The position numbers and the translations under genes were made by a program. Of a stretch of DNA of 46,623 bases, positions 40,930 through 46,623 are shown one piece after another. This stretch comes from Kuafuiihalomonas phototrophica (GTDB lineage: Bacteria > Myxococcota > Kuafuiibacteriia > Kuafuiibacteriales > Kuafuiibacteriaceae): the NCBI GenBank assembly GCA_031800475.1, contig DAPKRQ010000198.1:1-46623 (forward strand). Direction: 5' to 3'. A model generated the notes under the pieces. That model saw nothing but the letters and a program-made list of their open reading frames with translations. It searched no databases and was not told the origin of the DNA. How positions within the stretch are numbered: position 1 is the first letter of the stretch; every line of letters starts with the position of its first letter.

Positions 40930-42386
40930 AGCCCCAAGAACGCTTCGGTTCGGTCCACTCGAGCCCGCAAAAGCTGACCTCGGGCCTGCCGGTGGGCCGA
41001 GCGGGCGCGAGCCAGCTCGTCGGCCGTCGCCGATGCTTCCGCGTAGCGGGCCTCCACGTCATTCAGATGCTCTGCGGTCACGCGAACCCACTCGGCGGCG
41101 AGCCGCGCTCGCCGGCGGGCATGACGAAGCGACAGGTCGTGCTGCCGGCGGACCTGAGCCCGCTCAGCCTCCAACCGCCGGCGCTCGGCATCGAGGGCGC
41201 GCGCATCCGCCACGCGAGCCTCCGCCCGGGCCTTGGATGCGCCGCCGTCCCACAAGGGCCAGGCGATGCCCAGTCCCACCCGGTACAGCGGAAAGAGCGC
41301 CGTGATGTCCTGGCCGCGGACGCCAACCACAGCCTCGGCACCCAACCTGGGTCGGCTGCGGTTGGCGCGGGCGTCGGCCCGGGCGCTTTCGGCCCGGGCC
41401 CGCACCGCGCGTACTCTGGCGTCGATCGAATCGATCGGTGCACCGGTCACGTTCGGCGGGCCTGGCTCCGTTCCGGCGGCGGATTTCGTTCCATCTTCTT
41501 GATTCTCTTCGGTGTCTTCGTTCGCAACGATTTGGCTTCGGCCTGCGCTCGAAGCCGATGCCGCCTTCCCCCACTCGAGCACCGATCGATCTGGCTCGAA
41601 CGCAGGCAGTCGCGTCCGAAGCTCTCTCTCCAAACGAAGGCGCGCCTGATCTCGCAACTGCTCCGACTCGGCGAGTCGCAGTCGAGCCGCCGCCACCTCT
41701 GCCCGGGACGCACCCAGGGCGCTTTCGGGCAAAAGCCCCACCCGCACCCGGCCTTCGAGGGACTCGAGGCGCGCTTCGAGTCGGTCGAGCCCCTGCCGCT
41801 CCAACCGGGTCTGCTCCCACGCAGCCACCCAGGCCACGTAGGCTGCGTCCACCGTGTGCAGCCGTTCGGCCTGGTCCGCCCGGGCCGATGCCTTTTGAGC
41901 GCCCCGCACCGCTTCGGCGGCGTCGATGGCCGCTCCCGTCTTGCCGAAATCGAAAAGGTTCCAGTCCAGCGCGAGCTCGGACCGATAGCGAACCAACGGA
42001 ATCGCGGCCCGGGCTTGGTCGATGTCCCGCGTGCCCGAGATGAACACCGAGCCCGGCTCCGCGTCGGGGTCGAGGTCGTCGGCCTGGATCTCGAGCAGCT
42101 CCCCGCCTGGGGACGCCGAGACGTCGGCGCGGACTTCCAGCTGGGGACGCCGCCGCGAGCGCGCCAGTTCGACCCGCGCCGCGGCGGCGCGGATCCGGGC
42201 CCGGGCCGCCTCGGCCGCCTCGCCTCCCAGGGCGAGGGTCCGGGCCTCGCTCAACGACAGCACCCGGCCCCGGCCCCCGCCGGCTTCGGACCGAGGGGCT
42301 CCGGGTTCAGCAGCCGCAGCAGCCCCCGCGGCACCCCCGGCTTGGGCGAAAACCCAGCCGAGCAGGATCGCCTCGGCGCCTGTCAC
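40926..42386 (-). CDS. TolC-family outer-membrane efflux protein
   Basis: The 486-residue product has a short signal peptide and two TolC-type coiled-coil repeats (EARTLALGGEAAEAARARIRAAA, LALDWNLFDFGKTGAAIDAA, VGLGIAWPLWDGGASKARAEA). An Asp/Glu-rich insert near the middle (VANEDTEENQEDGTK) is unusual. It is expected to form the trimeric channel of the efflux system. GTG 42386 overlaps the ATPase stop as GTGA. Substrate unknown. Confidence 0.85.
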   Translation of the reverse strand: MTGAEAILLGWVFAQAGGAAGAAAAAEPGAPRSEAGGGRGRVLSLSEARTLALGGEAAEAARARIRAAAARVELARSRRRPQLEVRADVSASPGGELLEIQADDLDPDAEPGSVFISGTRDIDQARAAIPLVRYRSELALDWNLFDFGKTGAAIDAAEAVRGAQKASARADQAERLHTVDAAYVAWVAAWEQTRLERQGLDRLEARLESLEGRVRVGLLPESALGASRAEVAAARLRLAESEQLRDQARLRLERELRTRLPAFEPDRSVLEWGKAASASSAGRSQIVANEDTEENQEDGTKSAAGTEPGPPNVTGAPIDSIDARVRAVRARAESARADARANRSRPRLGAEAVVGVRGQDITALFPLYRVGLGIAWPLWDGGASKARAEARVADARALDAERRRLEAERAQVRRQHDLSLRHARRRARLAAEWVRVTAEHLNDVEARYAEASATADELARARSAHRQARGQLLRARVDRTEAFLGL

Positions 42387-43108
42387 GCCCGGTCCTCGCG
42401 GAACTCCTCGGAGGGCGACGGAGCCGGGTCAGACGAAACCACCCGTCCATCCAACAAGTCGACGCGGCGGTGGGCCCACGCCGCGACCTCCGGGTCGTGG
42501 GTCACCAACACCACCGTCAGATCCCCTTCGCGGTGCAGGTCGTCCAGCAGGCGCAAGACCTCGGACCCGGTGCGACTGTCGAGGGCTCCCGTGGGCTCGT
42601 CGGCCAAAAGGAGCTTCGGCTTCGTCACCAAGGCCCGGGCGATGGCAACCCGCTGCTTCTGTCCTCCGGATAGCTGGTTCGGGCGGTGATCCAAGCGGTC
42701 CATCAGCCCCACGCGCTCCAACATCTTCGACGCCATACCATCCCGTTCGCGGGAAGAGACGCCCTTGTACTGCAGCGGCAAGGCCACGTTCTCGAGGGCG
42801 GTGGCTTCGGGGAGCAGGTGAAAGGACTGAAACACGAACCCGAGATAGTGAAGCCGAACCCGAGCTTGGGCGGTGCGGTCGAGCTGGGATACATCCCTTC
42901 CCTCCAAGCGATAGATCCCGGCCGTAGGTCGATCCAAACACCCCAGCAGGTTGAGGAGTGTCGACTTGCCAGACCCAGAGGGGCCGCACAACGCCACGAC
43001 TTCTCCCTTGCGGATGCACAGGTCCACGCCGTGCAGCACCTGAACGCCGGCTTCTGCGTCGCCGTAACGCTTCATCAGGCCTTCGACCTGGACCACCGGC
43101 GTGCTCAC
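42383..43108 (-). CDS. ABC transporter ATPase, MacB/LolD type
   Basis: The 241-residue product has Walker A CGPSGSGKSTLLN, Q-loop VFQSFHLLPEAT, signature LSGGQKQRVAIARAL, Walker B LLLADEPTGALD and H-loop VLVTHD. It powers the MacB/FtsX-type permease encoded two genes downstream. Start GTG 43108 overlaps the adaptor stop as GTGA. Closest functional classes are MacB efflux and LolD lipoprotein release; the presence of an adaptor and TolC favours efflux. Confidence 0.9.
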   Translation of the reverse strand: MSTPVVQVEGLMKRYGDAEAGVQVLHGVDLCIRKGEVVALCGPSGSGKSTLLNLLGCLDRPTAGIYRLEGRDVSQLDRTAQARVRLHYLGFVFQSFHLLPEATALENVALPLQYKGVSSRERDGMASKMLERVGLMDRLDHRPNQLSGGQKQRVAIARALVTKPKLLLADEPTGALDSRTGSEVLRLLDDLHREGDLTVVLVTHDPEVAAWAHRRVDLLDGRVVSSDPAPSPSEEFREDRA

Positions 43109-44310
43109 GACCCGCCCCCGAGAGACAAGCCACCGCCGCCAGCCTCACCGGGCCGCATCACACCCACGGCCACGGCTTGGCCTTCTTTCAGCACACCCTT
43201 TTGTGTAGATTCTATCGAGACAAACACGCCATCCGAGGGCCCCGTTACGACGTTCACCGGAGCGACCCCATCATCGGTCACCCGAAACACCCGGCTGCGG
43301 GGTGGGGCGTCCCCCGCGCCTTCCGGTCGAAAACGGAGCGCCGCTTCCCGCACCGCCAAGCCCTCCCGCCGGCGAACCTCGAACCGAAGGGTGGCGCTCA
43401 TGCCGGGAAGCAGCAGCCGCTCCGGATTTTCGGCGCGAAGCCACACCGGAAAGCTGACCACCCCATCGACCTCCTCGGCCGAGACCCCCACGCGCCGAAC
43501 CTCGGCATCAAAGTCTCGCCCGGGATGGGCCCGGACCTGAAAGGTCCCGGGCTGGCCTTCGCGGATGGTGGCGATGTCGGCTTCGTTGACCTGGGCTTCG
43601 ATCTCGAGGGCATCCAGGCTGCCGGTCAACTCGAACAACGTGGGGCCGGAGGGGCCCACGGCGGCCCCGAGCTCGGCCCGAACCCGCAGGACCACCCCGT
43701 CGGCCGAAGCCGTCACCGCACCCTCGGCTCGAGCCGCGGCCTCGCGAGCTTCGGCCTTCGCGACCCGGACTTCGGCCTTCGCCACCTGGACCGAGCTTTC
43801 GGCCTGCTCGACCTGGGCCCGTGCCTCTTCCAACTCGGCGGGACTGGCCCGCTGCCCGGCTTTCAACCGCTCGAGCCGGGCGAGGCGGCGTTGGGCTTGC
43901 CCCAGTTCCAACTCTGCCCGCGACAGGGCCGCACGGGCCGAGGCGAGCGCGGCCCTTCGAGCCCGCAATGCGCCCTGCGAGGCACCCGCGGTGACCTGCG
44001 CCAGGACCTGACCCCGCTCGACCCGGTCTCCAGCGCTTACGTGGATCGTCTCGAGCACCCCCTCGACCGGGGCCAGCACCACCCGGGGATTCGCGGGGAC
44101 GAGCCGGCCCGTGGCTTCGACGGTCTGGACGACCTGGCGTCGCTCGACCGGTGCGGTCAGATAGCGCGGCCCCTCTGGCCGGGCGTCTTCGGGCCCCAAA
44201 AACCAAATTGCGGCTCCCCCGAGCAGGAGCCCGACCACCACGATCCCCCAGCGGCGTCGGCTCCGAGGGCCGGTCGGGGGGTCGGCATGCGCCGACGAGG
44301 TGGAGGGCAT
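43105..44310 (-). CDS. MacA-like efflux membrane-fusion protein
   Basis: The 401-residue product has an N-terminal signal-anchor (WGIVVVGLLLGGAAIWFLG), a lipoyl half-motif ETIHVSAGDRVERGQVLAQV, a long Arg/Ala-rich hairpin (about residues 100-215), the second lipoyl half GVVLRVRAELGAAVGPSG, and beta-barrel and membrane-proximal domains. It links permease and TolC-like channel. It is the first gene of the four-gene efflux operon; ATG 44310 has no strong ribosome site. The 88 bases before it include a weak hairpin GTGCG-CGGT-CGCAC and probably hold the promoter. Confidence 0.85.
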   Translation of the reverse strand: MPSTSSAHADPPTGPRSRRRWGIVVVGLLLGGAAIWFLGPEDARPEGPRYLTAPVERRQVVQTVEATGRLVPANPRVVLAPVEGVLETIHVSAGDRVERGQVLAQVTAGASQGALRARRAALASARAALSRAELELGQAQRRLARLERLKAGQRASPAELEEARAQVEQAESSVQVAKAEVRVAKAEAREAAARAEGAVTASADGVVLRVRAELGAAVGPSGPTLFELTGSLDALEIEAQVNEADIATIREGQPGTFQVRAHPGRDFDAEVRRVGVSAEEVDGVVSFPVWLRAENPERLLLPGMSATLRFEVRRREGLAVREAALRFRPEGAGDAPPRSRVFRVTDDGVAPVNVVTGPSDGVFVSIESTQKGVLKEGQAVAVGVMRPGEAGGGGLSLGGGS

Positions 44311-44398
44311 GGGCGGGAGCTTACTTGCTGGGTGCAGGGGTTCAAGAAGTGCGCGGTCGCACGGTGCGTCCAAAGGACGCTGCCCCATGAGAAAACGG

Positions 44399-45064
44399 TC
44401 AGTCGCCCACGTCGTCGGACAGGTGGGTCGGGGCATCGGCCTGGGAATCGATCATCCACAGGTCCAGGCCCGGATCGTCGTCCAGGTCGGCGATCAAGAT
44501 CAGGCGATAGGCCCGCCGGCGCACGAAGGGCTCGGCCTCGAAGGTCCTCAGGGTGGGCCGAGCGCGGGCCAGCAGCTCCCGGGCTTCGGGCGTGTCCGGC
44601 AGGAGGCGGTCCGGACCGGCCACCAGCACCCAGTTGGGGTCGGCCGCGTGGCCGGCGAGCGCGCCCACGTAGGATCCTCGCTCGACCCGGTGGCGCTCCA
44701 GCTGCTGCCGAAGCCGCCCGGCGATGGCGCGTGCCACCGCCTGCTTGGACCTCTGCTGATACCGGATGAAGTTCGGCACGGCGATGGCCGCCACGATGCC
44801 GGCGGCGGTCCAAACCGCGAGCACATCGGCCCCGGACGTGGTCATGGAACGGGCCAATCGCCCCGCTCGGGTGTCGGGCGCGTCAGCAGCGAGCTTCAGG
44901 AAGATGTCTTGCGAACCTTCCAGATTTCCCTTCATCCGAAGGTCGACCGCCTCGACGTACATTTGGCGGGCGCGTTCTGCGTCGATGACCCGGGCACTCG
45001 AACCCCCGCCCGTGCTGCAGCCGTGCAGGAACGAGATCGCGACGATGGGCGAAAGCGCGCGCAT
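44399..45064 (-). CDS. Lipoprotein with internal type IV pilin-like helix
   Basis: The 221-residue product starts with a signal ending LHGC (lipobox-like, Cys16). Residues about 30-70 are TPR-like (MYVEAVDLRMKGNLEGSQDIF). Then comes AAGIVAAIAVPNFIRYQQRSK, which matches the N-terminal helix of type IV pilins but here sits at about residue 85 and without a prepilin cleavage site in front. The C-terminal part is a globular region with acidic ADLDDDPGLDLWMID. It may mimic or contact a pilus or secretion pseudopilus. The gene begins one base after the next upstream gene ends. Confidence 0.7.
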   Translation of the reverse strand: MRALSPIVAISFLHGCSTGGGSSARVIDAERARQMYVEAVDLRMKGNLEGSQDIFLKLAADAPDTRAGRLARSMTTSGADVLAVWTAAGIVAAIAVPNFIRYQQRSKQAVARAIAGRLRQQLERHRVERGSYVGALAGHAADPNWVLVAGPDRLLPDTPEARELLARARPTLRTFEAEPFVRRRAYRLILIADLDDDPGLDLWMIDSQADAPTHLSDDVGD

Positions 45065-45065
45065 C

Positions 45066-46598
45066 TCAGAGCTCCGAAATCACGAAGTCGAGCGTCATGC
45101 TCGTCCCTCGAATGTCGAGCCGCGCCCCCATGTCGTAGATGAACATGGACTGAATCTGGGCCAGTGCGAGTGCCCGAGGGAGCCCGGCGAGGAAGTCTCG
45201 CCACGGCGCCTTCAACCAGTCGGGCAGATCGTCTGCGGCCGCATCGACCTCGGGGACGGCGGGCAACACCGCCGCAAACCACTGATACAGGGACAGCAGC
45301 ATCGGATCCGTGCCGACCATGGTGTACGACGTGAGCAGAGACGGCCGTCGAAGAAACTCGGAGACCCGCGCCGTGCGCAAGGGTGTGCCCGTCGCTTCTT
45401 CCGAAAAGGTCCGCATGGCCTGCGGCCAAATGACGATGCGGTCGTCGACCGCGGCACACTGCAGGCCGGCGAGATCCGGCGCGGGGCGGATCGAGAAGGA
45501 TGGACCGGCATTCGGATGGATCAGATCTGCCAGCTTGGGCGCGAGCTTTCCGGACGCCTGGCGCAGCCACCCTCGGACCGCGGGAACGGCCGCTTCTGCC
45601 GACTCGTTCGAGTCGAATCCGAAGGCGATCCCCCAGTCCGCGATCCCTTCGAATGAGGCGAATCCGAGCCTTCCATCCGTTCGTTTCAGAGCGGTGGCCA
45701 CTCGGGGCGGAGGTTGCAGGCCGTCCAGGGCCGCGTGAAGCCAACCGGCCGGGACGGACACGTCGACCATGCTCCGGGCACGGGGTCCCCACACGTCGGC
45801 GGCGCCGGTGCGTTCGACGCCGTCGGTCAAAAAGGGCGAGATCAGGGCGAGCTGCGGGTGGTCGACCCGCGCCGTCACCCAATCGGTTCGGGCGTCGGCC
45901 TGCCCGGCCAAGACGGTGACTCGGCGAACCGACAGCAGCGTTCGGTCGGTCTCGTCGGTCGCCTGCTCGCGAAGGCCGCGAGCGATGGGGCTGGTGCCGT
46001 CCCACACGACGGCTGTGGTCGCTTTCTCGGTGGGCCCGCCTGCAAGCGGGCCCAGGACCAGACCGGTCGCTTCGAGCGAGAGCGCCTCGGGCCCCAGGAA
46101 CAATCGGAGCCAGCCGTCCTCATAGCGCCCGGCCACCGGCACCGGAAGGCCGGTGAGTCGCACGGCAGCATCGGCCTCGCCTCGTTCGAAACGAAGCTCG
46201 GGCAGAGGTTGAGCCTCGACCAGGCGATCGACCACGCCAGGCGATGCCGCGGCGGACAGCACGACCCAGGGCGCATCTGGGGTCCCGCCGACGGCGAACG
46301 TCACCGGGACGGGCCCGTCCTGCGGTCGAAGCAGCGGCGCCCAGGAATTCACCCAGTCTGCCGGGTCGAGTCCCAACCGAGCGGGGGCGTCCGCGTCGAG
46401 CAGGCGATCCACCAACTCGATCCCCCGCTTGCCTTCCAGCCGCTCCCGCCACTGCCCGGCCAGCAGCCTGAGGTCCCCCACCACGAAGGCCAGCGCCACC
46501 GGCGCCCCCTGGATCTGGGTCGGAACCTGCTCGGTCGCCCTTTGGAGGGGCCCAGCTGTCGCCAGCCACCCCACGAGGGCCAGCCCTGACACTCCCAT
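45066..46598 (-). CDS. Exported protein of unknown function
   Basis: The 510-residue product has an N-terminal signal-like segment (MGVSGLALVGWLATAG) and a predicted periplasmic body of alternating beta and helix with no catalytic motif I recognise. Passages such as VPVTFAVGGTPDAPWVVL and LGFASFEGIADWGIAFGFD suggest repeated beta-sheet domains, as in large exported proteins of unknown family. The next gene downstream (pilin-like lipoprotein) starts one base after its stop, so they are likely co-expressed. Confidence 0.7.
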   Translation of the reverse strand: MGVSGLALVGWLATAGPLQRATEQVPTQIQGAPVALAFVVGDLRLLAGQWRERLEGKRGIELVDRLLDADAPARLGLDPADWVNSWAPLLRPQDGPVPVTFAVGGTPDAPWVVLSAAASPGVVDRLVEAQPLPELRFERGEADAAVRLTGLPVPVAGRYEDGWLRLFLGPEALSLEATGLVLGPLAGGPTEKATTAVVWDGTSPIARGLREQATDETDRTLLSVRRVTVLAGQADARTDWVTARVDHPQLALISPFLTDGVERTGAADVWGPRARSMVDVSVPAGWLHAALDGLQPPPRVATALKRTDGRLGFASFEGIADWGIAFGFDSNESAEAAVPAVRGWLRQASGKLAPKLADLIHPNAGPSFSIRPAPDLAGLQCAAVDDRIVIWPQAMRTFSEEATGTPLRTARVSEFLRRPSLLTSYTMVGTDPMLLSLYQWFAAVLPAVPEVDAAADDLPDWLKAPWRDFLAGLPRALALAQIQSMFIYDMGARLDIRGTSMTLDFVISEL

Positions 46599-46623
46599 GT
46601 CGCCGCCCTAGCAGAATCCCCGC

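Noticed and set aside
1..46623. tRNA genes, CRISPR arrays, insertion sequences
   Set aside because: None recognised by eye; absence not proven without a scan.

Overview
The window is GC-rich, almost fully coding DNA, and most likely comes from a myxobacterium (Myxococcota) or close relative. The grounds are several Hanks-type Ser/Thr kinases (one with the HRDVSPSN catalytic loop plus PEGA repeats common in that phylum), a TPR-PATAN protein, zinc-ribbon STAS proteins, many lipoproteins and dense gene packing with ATGA/GTGA stop-start overlaps. No tRNA, rRNA, CRISPR array, insertion sequence or phage gene was seen. The taxonomic call is inference; no marker gene is present.

Layout. (1) 1-5.0 kb, minus strand: a truncated GT4 glycosyltransferase, a TlpA-like thioredoxin lipoprotein, a two-STAS/LPP20-like/PDZ membrane protein and an OmpA-domain protein. 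(2) 5.2-11.7 kb: a signalling block with a tail-anchored STAS/zinc-ribbon protein, a PAS protein, a TPR-PATAN protein, a kinase-PEGA protein, another STAS/zinc-ribbon protein and a HATPase protein, which looks like a partner-switching network. (3) 11.7-17.7 kb: comA and comB (sulfolactate branch) with a glutathionylspermidine-synthase-like ATP-grasp ligase, a gamma-glutamyltransferase without a visible signal peptide and an APC permease, possibly a small sulfonate-metabolite pathway.

(4) 18.3-28.1 kb is the most striking region. A divergent HY2/PcyA-type bilin reductase faces an apparent 11-gene operon: [2Fe-2S] ferredoxin, V4R protein, small protein, a 161-residue phycobiliprotein-like protein with no cysteine, a second V4R protein, a kinase with a beta-propeller-like C-terminus, a second small protein, a tail-anchored protein, a PP2C phosphatase fused to a cyclic-nucleotide-binding-like domain, another kinase and a heme oxygenase. 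Together these could convert heme to biliverdin and then to a phycobilin, hold the pigment in a phycobiliprotein fold, and couple it to Ser/Thr phosphorylation. No photosynthesis gene is present, so this is proposed as a bilin-based light, redox or tetrapyrrole sensing system.

(5) 28.1-31.0 kb: a kinase convergent with the heme oxygenase, then arsS and its AhpD-like partner (arsenosugar pathway). (6) 31.1-38.3 kb: a lipoprotein hydrolase, a TraB/GumN lipoprotein, a CPBP membrane protease, an AarF/ABC1 kinase-like protein and two GT4 glycosyltransferases. (7) 38.6-46.6 kb, minus strand: a TPR-like exported protein, a MacAB-TolC-type efflux operon joined by GTGA overlaps, a lipoprotein with an internal pilin-like helix and a large exported protein of unknown function.
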